Assembly: GCA_030431485.1 (NCBI GenBank) | Contig: JAUIIR010000003.1 | Span: 1 to 64,000 of the forward strand | Length of the DNA: 64,000 bases | Reading direction: 5' to 3' | From: Alphaproteobacteria bacterium | GTDB lineage: Bacteria; Pseudomonadota; Alphaproteobacteria; Rhodobacterales; Rhodobacteraceae | In this document: piece by piece, positions 49,589 to 58,058 of the stretch | How the letters are laid out: each line of letters opens with the position of its first letter | Position numbering within the stretch: the first letter of the stretch is position 1 | Translations under genes and position numbers: made by a program | Notes under the pieces: generated by a model | What the model saw: the letters and a program-made list of their open reading frames with translations, nothing else | Told to the model about the DNA's origin: nothing | The model's database searches: none

Positions 49589-50329
49589 TCATATGCAGCG
49601 GCCCCCGTCGACTTCCATGCAGACGCCCGTGATCATGCTTGCCTCGTCCGAGCAAAGGAAGGCCGCCGCATTGCCAAGGTCTTCGGGTTGCGAAAAGCGG
49701 CCCAGCGGGATGGTCGAGAGGAATTTCGCGCGAATTTCTGGGGTATCCTCACCCATGAAGCTTTTGAGGAGCGGCGTTTCCCCCGCCACCGGGTTGAGCG
49801 CATTGACGCGGATGCCGTCGGGGGCGAGTTCGACCGCCATCGTGCGTGTGGCGGTGATCATCCAGCCTTTGGAGGCGTTGTACCAGTTCAGGCGTGGGCG
49901 CGGGGACACCCCGGCGGTGGACGCGATGTTGAGGATGTTTCCCGAGCGGCGATGTTTGAAATGGGGCACCAGACTGCGGGCGCTCAGATAGACGGATTTG
50001 CAGTTCACGGCAAAGACACGGTCGAAATCCTTTTCGCTGATGTCTTCGAGCGGTCCCGGCAGGTGGGTCACACCGGCATTGTTCACCATGATGTCGACAT
50101 GACCCATCGTCTTGATCGCGGTTTCGATCATGTCGACCACCTGATCGCCGTTTGACACATCAGCGGTGTGGGCGTAGCCGCGAATCTCTGTTGCAATGGC
50201 CTGAGCCGCGTCAGTGTTCAGATCGACGACCATCACCGTTGCGCCTTCGGCTGCGAATTTGCGCGCGATGCCTGCGCCAAAGCCGGACGCGGCTCCGGTG
50301 ACGATGGCGGTCTTGTCCTTCAGCCTCAT
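49589..50329 (-). CDS. Short-chain dehydrogenase/reductase
   Basis: The 246-residue classical SDR has TGAASGFGAGIA (11-22) for NAD(P), NNAG at about 86-89, the catalytic serine in NIASTAG, YNASK (about 152-156), and an end reading TGVCMEVDGGRCI. The Asp at the end of beta-2 (MVVDLNTDAA) suggests NAD(H). Substrate unknown. It is last in an operon behind the aldehyde dehydrogenase and ABC transporter, so it probably handles an aldehyde or alcohol derived from the imported compound. Confidence 0.9.
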   Translation of the reverse strand: MRLKDKTAIVTGAASGFGAGIARKFAAEGATVMVVDLNTDAAQAIATEIRGYAHTADVSNGDQVVDMIETAIKTMGHVDIMVNNAGVTHLPGPLEDISEKDFDRVFAVNCKSVYLSARSLVPHFKHRRSGNILNIASTAGVSPRPRLNWYNASKGWMITATRTMAVELAPDGIRVNALNPVAGETPLLKSFMGEDTPEIRAKFLSTIPLGRFSQPEDLGNAAAFLCSDEASMITGVCMEVDGGRCI

Positions 50330-50341
50330 GTCGCTCCTCCC

Positions 50342-51787
50342 TTAGCCGTGTTTCGCGGCGACAGTTTTGAGGGTCGAAAAGCCATATAAAGCCTCGAACC
50401 CTTTTTCGCGGCCGTGTCCCGATTTGCCAACCCCGCCAAACGGCAGTTCAACCCCGCCCCCCGCGCCGTAATTATTGAGGAAAACCTGCCCGGTTTTCAG
50501 CGCCTTGGCCAGCCGCATCTGGCGTGCGCCATCACGCGTCCAGACCCCCGCAACAAGCCCGTAGATCGTACCGTTGGCAATCCGGATGGCCTCCTCCTCG
50601 GTGTCGAAAGGGATCAGCACCTGCACGGGTCCGAAGAGTTCGTCTTGGGCAAGCAGATGATCTGGTGGCACAGGTCCGTAGAGCTGGGGTTGGACATAGG
50701 CGCCCTCGGGCGGCAGGTCGGTAGGCATCGGCGTGTCTGCAATTAAGGGCAGGTCGTGGGCCGCTTCGAGCAGGGCCTCGAAACGGGTTTTCTGTTTTAA
50801 TGAGATGAGAGGACCGATATCGGGATCGCTGCTGGCGGCGCCGATCGACTTGGCGCGATAGGCGTCTGCCATGCGGGCCGCGACCGTTTCGTAGACGCTG
50901 CGCTGGATCAGGATGCGCGAAGCGGCAGAGCAGGTCTGACCCGCATTCTGGAGACCAGCATTTACGAGGAAGGGCAAGGCTGCCTCGATGTCGGCATCTT
51001 CGAATACAATCTGCGGGGACTTGCCGCCAAGCTCAAGCGTCACGGGTACGACGTTCTCGGCGGCCAGGGTCTGAATGATGCGGCCGGTTTGGACCGAGCC
51101 TGTGAAGCTCAGATGCTGGACCCCGGGATGACGGGCGAGCGCCGCGCCGGCTTCTGACCCGAGGCCGGGAACCACGTTCAAAGCGCCATCAGGAAAGCCG
51201 GCGTCTCTTGCCAGATGTGCAAACATCAATGCCGTCAGGCAGGCATCCTCTGCGGGTTTTAGAACACAGGCGTTGCCCATCGCCAGAGCCGCACCAACCG
51301 AACGGCCAATGATCTGCATAGGATAGTTCCAAGGCACGATATGCCCCGTCACCCCATGCGGTTCGCGCAGGGTGTAAACGGTGTAGCCGTCGAGATAAGG
51401 GATCGTGGTGCCATGCACTTTGTCCGCCGCGCCACCGTAGAATTCACAGTAGCGGGCGAGCGCTATGGCATCAGCGCGTGCCTGAGTAACCGGTTTGCCG
51501 ACATCGAGGGTTTCTAGTGTCGTCAGCAGGTGAGCGTGATCCAGAACCAACTGGCTCAACCGGGTCAGGCAGCGTCCGCGTTCCATCGCGTTCATCCGGC
51601 CCCAATCACCATTCAATGCGTCCTGCGCTGCGGCAACGGCGGCATCCACATCGTCTTCGGTGCTGCGGGCAATCTGGCACAGGGTACTGCCGTCCGAGGG
51701 GTTGATCAGCGGCAGCCTGTCTTTCGTGGCGCGCCATGTGCCGCCAATCAGGATATGGCTGGGATCAAAGGGCAGGGTGGGGAGCAT
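50342..51787 (-). CDS. Aldehyde dehydrogenase family protein
   Basis: The 481-residue protein shows the NAD site in HIVPWNYPMQIIGRS, the FTGSVQTGR glycine motif, the catalytic glutamate in LELGGKSPQIVF (about 252) and the nucleophile in NAGQTCSAASR (about 286). It is closest in style to betaine-aldehyde or gamma-aminobutyraldehyde dehydrogenases. Its start lies inside the end of the ABC ATPase gene (23-base overlap), so it is clearly in the same operon. The substrate is not identifiable. Confidence 0.9.
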   Translation of the reverse strand: MLPTLPFDPSHILIGGTWRATKDRLPLINPSDGSTLCQIARSTEDDVDAAVAAAQDALNGDWGRMNAMERGRCLTRLSQLVLDHAHLLTTLETLDVGKPVTQARADAIALARYCEFYGGAADKVHGTTIPYLDGYTVYTLREPHGVTGHIVPWNYPMQIIGRSVGAALAMGNACVLKPAEDACLTALMFAHLARDAGFPDGALNVVPGLGSEAGAALARHPGVQHLSFTGSVQTGRIIQTLAAENVVPVTLELGGKSPQIVFEDADIEAALPFLVNAGLQNAGQTCSAASRILIQRSVYETVAARMADAYRAKSIGAASSDPDIGPLISLKQKTRFEALLEAAHDLPLIADTPMPTDLPPEGAYVQPQLYGPVPPDHLLAQDELFGPVQVLIPFDTEEEAIRIANGTIYGLVAGVWTRDGARQMRLAKALKTGQVFLNNYGAGGGVELPFGGVGKSGHGREKGFEALYGFSTLKTVAAKHG

Positions 51788-53381
51788 CTTGGGCCTCCGG
51801 AAAGTCGGGCAGTTGCGGGGCGGCGTTCATCAGGTCGCGGGTGTAAGGATGATCCGGCGCGGCAAAGAGCTCGGCCGTGGGGCGGTCCTCGACAATTTCA
51901 CCTGCACGCATGACCATTACGCGGTCGGTGATGGATCGCACCACGCTCAGATCGTGGCTGATGAAAAGGTATGTCAGGCCATGGGTGCGGCTGAGATCGG
52001 CCATCAAGTCGAGGATCTGTGCCCGCACCCGCACGTCGAGCGCCGAAACTGCTTCGTCAAAAACAATCAGGTCCGGTTTGATAATCAGCGCGCGGGCAAT
52101 CGCGATGCGCTGCCGCTGGCCGCCGGAGAAGGCGTGGATGTGCCTGTCGGCATCTTCCGGCTTGAGGCCTACGGCAGTCAGCGCTTCGGCAATCGCTGTA
52201 TCACGTGCCGGACCCTTGGGTGGATCGGACAGCAGGTGGAACGGTTCAGTTATCAGCCGCGCCACTCGGTGGCGGGGGTTGAAGCTGCCATAGGGGTCCT
52301 GGAACACCACCTGCATCTTGCGCCGCACGGTGAGGTTCGGATGGCCGTTCTGCCAGACAGGATCACCATCGAGTGTGATCTGTCCTCCCTGTATCGGCTC
52401 CAGCCCGAGGATGGCGCGGGTCAGGGTGGATTTGCCACAACCGGACTCACCCACAAGGCCCACACGTTCACCGCGCTTTATGTCGAAGCTGACGTTCTTG
52501 ACCGCTCGGAACATGGGGCGTGCGCCGAAGAGCGAGCTGCGTGGGAGTGGGTAGTCGCGGCTGACGTTCTGGACCGAGAGCAGCGGCGCATTGGCTTTCG
52601 CTGCGCCAAGGTTTGCCTGATGGCGTGAGGCTTCGAAGAGGTCCCGCGTGTAGGGATGGCGCATCTCGTGCAGGACCTGCGCGGTTGGCCCGGCCTCCAC
52701 GGTCTCGCCGTGGCGCATTACATTCAGCGTGTCGGCCATGTCGCTGACCACGGCAAGGTCATGGGTGATCATCATCATCGCCATGCCGTCTTCTTTGACC
52801 AGCCGTTTGAGCAGGTTGAGGATCTGCGCCTGAGTGGTGACATCCAGCGCTGTTGTCGGCTCGTCCGCTATGAGCAGACGGGGACGGAGGGCAATGGCCA
52901 TGGCAATCACAACGCGTTGGCGTTGGCCGCCGCTGAGTTCATGCGGGTAACGGGATAGTGGGTAACGATCTGGCGGTAGACCAACGCGGTCGAGCACCTC
53001 GCGGGCACGCTCTTCCGCCCGTTCCGGCGCCATTGCCTTATGGATCAGGATTGTCTCCATCACCTGCGCACCGATGGTTTGTACCGGGTTCAGCGCGGTC
53101 ATGGGTTCCTGAAACACCATACCGATCTCGCGCCCGCGCAGGTCGCACATCTGTGGCTCTGATTGGGTCAGCAGGTCAGTTCCGTCGAAGGTGATCGCTC
53201 CGGCGGTGGTTGTCCCTTTCGGCAGCAGTCCCATTGTCGCGAAGGCAGTCATGGACTTGCCCGAACCACTTTCGCCAGTGAGCGCCGTGATCTGACCTTC
53301 GGCAATTTCTAACGTGACACCATGCAGAATCGGCGCGCCGTGGATGGCAAGCGAAAGGTTTTCGATACTCAAGAGACTCAT
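51765..53381 (-). CDS. Dipeptide/oligopeptide-type ABC transporter ATPase (fused DppD-DppF)
   Basis: The 538-residue protein has two full ATPase domains. Domain 1 has GESGSGKS (about 36-43) and ELSGGQRQR; domain 2 has GESGCGKS (about 313-320) and AFSGGQRQR, each with its Walker B ([22 protein letters not shown]). The fusion of the usually separate DppD and DppF halves is common in alphaproteobacteria. It powers the two permeases encoded upstream; substrates of the class include peptides, nickel, glutathione and opines. No binding protein gene is nearby. Confidence 0.92.
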   Translation of the reverse strand: MSLLSIENLSLAIHGAPILHGVTLEIAEGQITALTGESGSGKSMTAFATMGLLPKGTTTAGAITFDGTDLLTQSEPQMCDLRGREIGMVFQEPMTALNPVQTIGAQVMETILIHKAMAPERAEERAREVLDRVGLPPDRYPLSRYPHELSGGQRQRVVIAMAIALRPRLLIADEPTTALDVTTQAQILNLLKRLVKEDGMAMMMITHDLAVVSDMADTLNVMRHGETVEAGPTAQVLHEMRHPYTRDLFEASRHQANLGAAKANAPLLSVQNVSRDYPLPRSSLFGARPMFRAVKNVSFDIKRGERVGLVGESGCGKSTLTRAILGLEPIQGGQITLDGDPVWQNGHPNLTVRRKMQVVFQDPYGSFNPRHRVARLITEPFHLLSDPPKGPARDTAIAEALTAVGLKPEDADRHIHAFSGGQRQRIAIARALIIKPDLIVFDEAVSALDVRVRAQILDLMADLSRTHGLTYLFISHDLSVVRSITDRVMVMRAGEIVEDRPTAELFAAPDHPYTRDLMNAAPQLPDFPEAQDAPHPAL

Positions 53382-54193
53382 GCGCGGACCACCTTGAGGC
53401 GCGGGTCCAACGCATCGCGCAAGCCGTCGCCCAGCAGGTTCAGCCCCAGCACCATTGCCACGATGGTCAAGCCCGGAATCAGTGCCACAAGCGGGGCAAG
53501 TGACACCATCGTTTGCGCATCGGCCAGCATGCGGCCCCAGCTTGGGATCGGCGGTTGCGCGCCGAGGCCCACATAGCTCAGCCCTGCTTCGGCCAGAATG
53601 CCCAAGCTGAACTGGATGGTGCCCTGAACAATCAGTAGGTTTGCCACATTCGGCAGGATATGTTCCACGCTGATCCGCGAGCGCGTCTTGCCCGCCACCC
53701 GCGCGGCCATGATGAATTCACGTTTCCAAAGGCTAAGCGCCGCGCCGCGCGTGATGCGGGCAAAAACGGGGATGTTGAAGATGCCGATGGCGATGATTGC
53801 GTTGGTTGCCGAGGGGCCAAAGACGGCGGTGATCAGGATGGCGATGACCAGCGATGGGAAGGCAAAGATCAGGTCGTTCATTCGCATGATGACCTCATCG
53901 AGCATGCCACCACGGCGTGCGGCGGCGGCAAGCCCCAGTGGCACGCCAAGGCCCATGCCGATGCCGACCGCGACCAAGGCTACTGCGATTGACGTGCGCG
54001 CGCCAACCATCAGCATCGACAAAATGTCCCGCCCGAAATGATCGGTGCCGAGAAGATTGTCGGCGCTGGGCGGCTTCAGGCGGTTGGCGATGTTCATCGC
54101 CTCGACACTGTCCGGCGTCCAGATGAATGACAGCAAGGCTGCAACCACGAAGATGCCGGTGAGCACACCGCCAAGGATCAGGTTGCGGCTCAT
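53378..54193 (-). CDS. ABC transporter permease (DppC-like)
   Basis: The 271-residue protein has an N-terminal TM helix (GGVLTGIFVVAALLSFIW) and the DppC-type LLGTDHFGRDILSMLMVGAR after it. The EAA loop, where the permease meets the ATPase, is REFIMAARVAGKTRSRISVE. There are about six helices. It overlaps both neighbours by 4 bases (ATGA). Confidence 0.92.
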   Translation of the reverse strand: MSRNLILGGVLTGIFVVAALLSFIWTPDSVEAMNIANRLKPPSADNLLGTDHFGRDILSMLMVGARTSIAVALVAVGIGMGLGVPLGLAAAARRGGMLDEVIMRMNDLIFAFPSLVIAILITAVFGPSATNAIIAIGIFNIPVFARITRGAALSLWKREFIMAARVAGKTRSRISVEHILPNVANLLIVQGTIQFSLGILAEAGLSYVGLGAQPPIPSWGRMLADAQTMVSLAPLVALIPGLTIVAMVLGLNLLGDGLRDALDPRLKVVRA

Positions 54194-55137
54194 ACCCGCG
54201 TCCTCAAGCGCGGATCGACTGCTGCGTATGTCAGATCGACGAGGAAATTCACCATGATCACTGCAAACACCAAAAGCATCACAACCGACTCGACCACAAT
54301 AAGGTCACGCTGGGTGATGGCCTGAAAGATCAGCCGCCCAAGGCCGGGCAGAAAGAACACCTGTTCGATGATGATTGCACCAGCCAGCAGAAAAGCGAAT
54401 TGTAAACCGACAATCGTTAGGACAGGTATCAAGGCATTCCGCAGCCCATGCCGCCAAAGTGCCTGACGAGACGACAGTCCCTTGGCGCGCGCGGTGCGCA
54501 TGAAATCCTCGCCGAGGATATCGAGCAAGGAAGACCGCATAACGCGTGTGAGAATGGCGGCCTGCGGCAAAGCAAGCGCAATGGCGGGCAAGGTCAGCGC
54601 TTTCATTCCAGCCCAGAACCCACCATCCCACCCGGGAAACCCGCCTGCACTGAACCAGCGCAGTTGAATGGCAAAAATCAGGACCAGCATCATGGCGAAC
54701 CAGAAATTCGGAACTGCGACGCCAAGCTGAGTGGCGCCGGTGACGGCCAAATCACCTGGTCCACCTCTGCGTGCGGCTGCAAAGATACCTGCGGGAAAGG
54801 CGATAAGAGTCGATAGAGTCAGTGCATACAGGGCCAAAGGCAGAGACACCCACATCCGGTCTGCAATCATCTGCGCGACAGGTGTGCGATATGTGTACGA
54901 GGTTCCGAAGTCACCCGTCAGCATCCCGCTGACCCAGCTTAGATATCGGTCCAGTTTAGACTGATCGAGGCCAAGCTCGCTACGTAACGCGGCAACGGTG
55001 TCTGGCTGCGCGTTGATGCCCAGCATAAAGCTCGCGGGGTCCCCCGGCGCCACCTCGACAACGCCGAAAATCACCATCGAGGCCACGAAAAGGCTTATGG
55101 CAAGTGAGATCAGTCGTTTGACGATGTAACCCAGCAT
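54190..55137 (-). CDS. ABC transporter permease (DppB-like)
   Basis: The 315-residue protein starts MLGYIVKRLISLAISLFVAS. The DppB features are PGDPASFMLGINAQPDTVAA, LRSELGLDQ and LDRYLSWVSGMLTGDFGTSY, and the EAA loop is DFMRTARAKGLSSRQALWRH. It is the first gene of this operon on the minus strand, where a binding-protein gene would normally come first; here phhB lies upstream instead. Confidence 0.92.
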   Translation of the reverse strand: MLGYIVKRLISLAISLFVASMVIFGVVEVAPGDPASFMLGINAQPDTVAALRSELGLDQSKLDRYLSWVSGMLTGDFGTSYTYRTPVAQMIADRMWVSLPLALYALTLSTLIAFPAGIFAAARRGGPGDLAVTGATQLGVAVPNFWFAMMLVLIFAIQLRWFSAGGFPGWDGGFWAGMKALTLPAIALALPQAAILTRVMRSSLLDILGEDFMRTARAKGLSSRQALWRHGLRNALIPVLTIVGLQFAFLLAGAIIIEQVFFLPGLGRLIFQAITQRDLIVVESVVMLLVFAVIMVNFLVDLTYAAVDPRLRTRV

Positions 55138-55218
55138 TGCGGGCAGGTTAGGCGATGCATTCGAGCAAGGGAACGCAGAAAACGAACCCGTCTAGGTGCA
55201 AAACCGGAGCCTGAATAC

Positions 55219-55509
55219 TCAGAGCGTATCCAGTTTCCGCGCCAGTTTGGCATCAAGGGCCGAAAGGCCGTCCACGTCATGCGTCGTTAGCGTGACCTCA
55301 ACGCGATTGTAGACGTTGGACCACTCGGGGTGGTGGTTCCATTTCTCGGCCCACATGGCCGCCCGGGTCATCCAACCGAATGCTTCGATGAAGTCTTTGA
55401 ACTTAAACGTTTTCGAAATCGCATCTCGGGCATCGTCCAGAACCCAGCCATTTTGCAAGAGCGGGTCGAGAACTGTCTTGCGCGCTGTGTCGGATAGTTT
55501 TTCGGTCAT
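55219..55509 (-). CDS. phhB: 4a-hydroxytetrahydrobiopterin dehydratase (pterin-4a-carbinolamine dehydratase)
   Basis: The 96-residue protein contains the catalytic [20 protein letters not shown], with the H-H-P-E motif of the family, and the F-K-D-F/AF-x-W lead-in [15 protein letters not shown]. It dehydrates the pterin product of aromatic amino acid hydroxylases. No hydroxylase gene is in the window, as is common for this family. It overlaps the upstream FemAB-like gene by ATGA. Confidence 0.93.
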   Translation of the reverse strand: MTEKLSDTARKTVLDPLLQNGWVLDDARDAISKTFKFKDFIEAFGWMTRAAMWAEKWNHHPEWSNVYNRVEVTLTTHDVDGLSALDAKLARKLDTL

Positions 55510-56705
55510 TGCTGCTCCTCTGGTGCGACTTTGCGGAAGGGGCCATAACTTGTGAGGATTTCGATATCCTCTCCCACTGCCTGCGTTTCGGCTTCGAGAT
55601 ACCGCGCGATGGCATCCGAAAACCCGGGATCACCGATCCAGTGAAGCGAATGCGTGTAGACGGGCAGGTATCCACGTGCCAGCTTGTGTTCGCCCTGCGC
55701 GCCGGCTTCGACGCGGGTGAGGCCTTGCGAAATCGCGTAGTCCATCGCCTGATAATAACACAGTTCGAAATGCAGACAGGGGTGATCCTCAATGCATCCC
55801 CAATAGCGCCCATAGAGCGTATCACGGCCAATAACGTTCATTGCGCCAGCAACCCATTGACCGTCGCGCTCGGCAAGAACCAGAAGGATATCATCCCGCA
55901 AACGTTCCTGGGCGATGTCGAAAAACTTCCGCGTGAGGTAAGGCGTGCCCCATTTGCGCGCCCCTGTGTCCTGGTAAAACGTCCAGAACGCATCCCAATG
56001 TTCGGGTTGGATCTGGTCGCCAGTAAAATGGTGGATAGTCCCCCCAAAGCCCTGCGCCCGCGCGCGTTCTTTCCGTATCGTCTTTCGCTTGCGAGAACTC
56101 AGCTGGGCGAGAAAACCATCGAAATCAGCGTAGTCCCGGTTTTCCCAATGATACTGCTGAGTGCGCCGCCGCAAGAGCCCGATCTGCTCGCCTGCGATTG
56201 CTTCAGCTTCGGTGCAAAAGGTGATGTGAAGCGAGGACAGCTCGTTTTCCGACGCCACCTGAACAGCGCCCTGAACCAAGGCACTGATTCCCTCCGCCTC
56301 AAAGCCCGGTCGTGTCAGAAAGCGGCGACCGGTAGCGGGCGTAAACGGTACGGCAATCTGCAGCTTCGGATAGTACCGCCCACCGGCTCTCTCCCAAGCA
56401 TGTGCCCAGTTGTGGTCGAAGATATATTCGCCCTGGCTGTGGCTCTTTGCATAAAGAGGCGCGCAGGCGATGATTTGGCCGTCCATTTCCGCGGTCATGT
56501 AGCGCGGGTCCCAGCCGGTACCTGCCCCGACCGACCGGCTGTCCTCAAACGCTTTCAGCCAGCGATGGGTCGTGAAGGGATCAAACGCACGCGGGCCATC
56601 GGCTGTCTCTGGGCAGGCACAGGCGTCCCACTCCTCTGCCGCGATTTGCGACAGAGAACCGTACATAGAAATAGCGATTGCGGGCGCGTCTGCTGGGTCG
56701 GACAT
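55506..56705 (-). CDS. FemAB-like GNAT-fold protein (DUF482/PF04339 type)
   Basis: The 399-residue protein matches the peptidogalycan-biosynthesis-like acyltransferase family: [20 protein letters not shown] near the start, [20 protein letters not shown] and [20 protein letters not shown], then the C-terminal GNAT half with FQLCY-like [14 protein letters not shown] and [16 protein letters not shown]. Substrate unknown; related Fem proteins attach amino acids to peptidoglycan. It is first of the phhB pair. Confidence 0.83.
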   Translation of the reverse strand: MSDPADAPAIAISMYGSLSQIAAEEWDACACPETADGPRAFDPFTTHRWLKAFEDSRSVGAGTGWDPRYMTAEMDGQIIACAPLYAKSHSQGEYIFDHNWAHAWERAGGRYYPKLQIAVPFTPATGRRFLTRPGFEAEGISALVQGAVQVASENELSSLHITFCTEAEAIAGEQIGLLRRRTQQYHWENRDYADFDGFLAQLSSRKRKTIRKERARAQGFGGTIHHFTGDQIQPEHWDAFWTFYQDTGARKWGTPYLTRKFFDIAQERLRDDILLVLAERDGQWVAGAMNVIGRDTLYGRYWGCIEDHPCLHFELCYYQAMDYAISQGLTRVEAGAQGEHKLARGYLPVYTHSLHWIGDPGFSDAIARYLEAETQAVGEDIEILTSYGPFRKVAPEEQQ

Positions 56706-56753
56706 GTCCGTTCCTTGGTTACGCGATGCTACGTGGGTCTTATCAGGCGCGGA

Positions 56754-57509
56754 TCAAGCCGCGTAACCTTCAAAGGTGATGTTGTCGGCAACTTTGCGGG
56801 CAACGTGCTCTTGCTGTGCGGTACGAATGGTCCAGCACAAGATCGGCACGCCGCGCGCCTTGAGCTGTTCCACCCTTGGTGAGTCCAGATTGGTGTGATC
56901 GTGGCTCAGGAAATCCGCACCGATCCTCTCGAAGTCGGGGATGGCCGCAAGTTCCGCGCGCCTGTCGACAGGCACATGCGCCTCGTCGATTTTGCGCCAC
57001 GCCGAACTGATCAAGCCACGAGGGACATCCGGGGCAATTTCGGCCACCTGCGCCACCATATGGGGGTTGAAGGACATCAGCGCAAAGGCACCTGAATAGT
57101 CGTCCAGCACGGCCAACGCGGCACGTTCCAGCACGCCATCCGTTTTACCCATTTGCCCATGTTGGTCTTTCAACTCGATAAGCAAAGGCACCTGGCCGCC
57201 GACCACCTCCAACACGTAGGACAATGTTGGGATACGGTCGCTGCTGCCTTTCAGTTCGATAGCTTCCAAGACGTACGCATCGCGGCTCCGAACCGGACCA
57301 CTCTCGTTGGTAAGCCGGTCGAGGGCGTCATCGTGAAAGACCATCGCAACGCCATCGCGGGACAATTGCAGGTCAAGTTCGATCGGATAACCCGCAGCAA
57401 TCGCGGCGGCAAAAGCCGAGGGGCTATTTTCGACAACTCCTTCGGCCTTGTTGTGGTAGCCGCGATGCGCAATCGGGCGTGTCAGAAAAGCGGACGACAG
57501 CCGTGTCAT
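56754..57509 (-). CDS. Glycerophosphodiester phosphodiesterase
   Basis: The 251-residue cytoplasmic TIM barrel starts with IAHRGYHNKAEGVVENSPSA, and ELDLQLSRDGVAMVFHDDAL carries the metal-binding E-x-D and the H-D pair; the barrel end reads GVPILCWTIRT. There is no signal peptide, as in cytoplasmic UgpQ. It would release glycerol 3-phosphate from lipid head-group diesters. The start overlaps the ridA stop (ATGA). Confidence 0.9.
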   Translation of the reverse strand: MTRLSSAFLTRPIAHRGYHNKAEGVVENSPSAFAAAIAAGYPIELDLQLSRDGVAMVFHDDALDRLTNESGPVRSRDAYVLEAIELKGSSDRIPTLSYVLEVVGGQVPLLIELKDQHGQMGKTDGVLERAALAVLDDYSGAFALMSFNPHMVAQVAEIAPDVPRGLISSAWRKIDEAHVPVDRRAELAAIPDFERIGADFLSHDHTNLDSPRVEQLKARGVPILCWTIRTAQQEHVARKVADNITFEGYAA

Positions 57510-57967
57510 AGCAGCTCGAAGATGCCTTCGATTTCAACAGCGACGCCAAAGGGCAGGGATGCAGCGGAAACAGCCGAGCGGGCGTGACGGCCATTGTCAC
57601 CCAACACATTGACCATCAGGTCCGACGCACCGTTGACCACCTTGGGCTGGTCGCCGAAATCGGCAGTCGAATTCACAAAGCCCACCAGTTTGAGCACGCG
57701 GACCCGACTGAGATCGCCACCGGCAGCCTTCCGTGCCTGAGACAACAAAGCGAGCGCGCAGTATTTTGCGGCTTCTGCGCCCGCGTCTGCGTCCAGATCA
57801 TCGCCCAGTTTGCCTTTGATCAGACCATCCGGACCAGTCGGCAGTTGGCCGGAAACGTACACCTGATTACCGGTCTGCACAAAAGGCACGTAATTCGCGG
57901 CTGGCGCCGGAGCATCCGGTAAGGTCAGGCCAAGTTCTGCAAGGCGGGCGTCGATGGCGTTGGTCAT
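57506..57967 (-). CDS. RidA-family protein
   Basis: The ATG at 57967, behind AAGGGAG, gives 153 residues (MTNAIDARLAELGLTLPDAP); the frame is open to 58033 without a ribosome site. Family signs are NYVPFVQTGNQVYVSGQLPT and the C-terminal AVEIEGIFE. It lacks the RidA-subfamily catalytic arginine context that I would use for firm placement, so it may be an Rid2/3-like member. RidA deaminates 2-aminoacrylate-type imines. Confidence 0.87.
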   Translation of the reverse strand: MTNAIDARLAELGLTLPDAPAPAANYVPFVQTGNQVYVSGQLPTGPDGLIKGKLGDDLDADAGAEAAKYCALALLSQARKAAGGDLSRVRVLKLVGFVNSTADFGDQPKVVNGASDLMVNVLGDNGRHARSAVSAASLPFGVAVEIEGIFELL

Positions 57968-58058
57968 GGTGTCTCCCTTTTTGGTTTGCCGCGACGCTAT
58001 TGCGCGTCGCTGGAAATGGGAAGGGGAAAGCATGCATTCTGGTTCGGCTTGGAACCGC

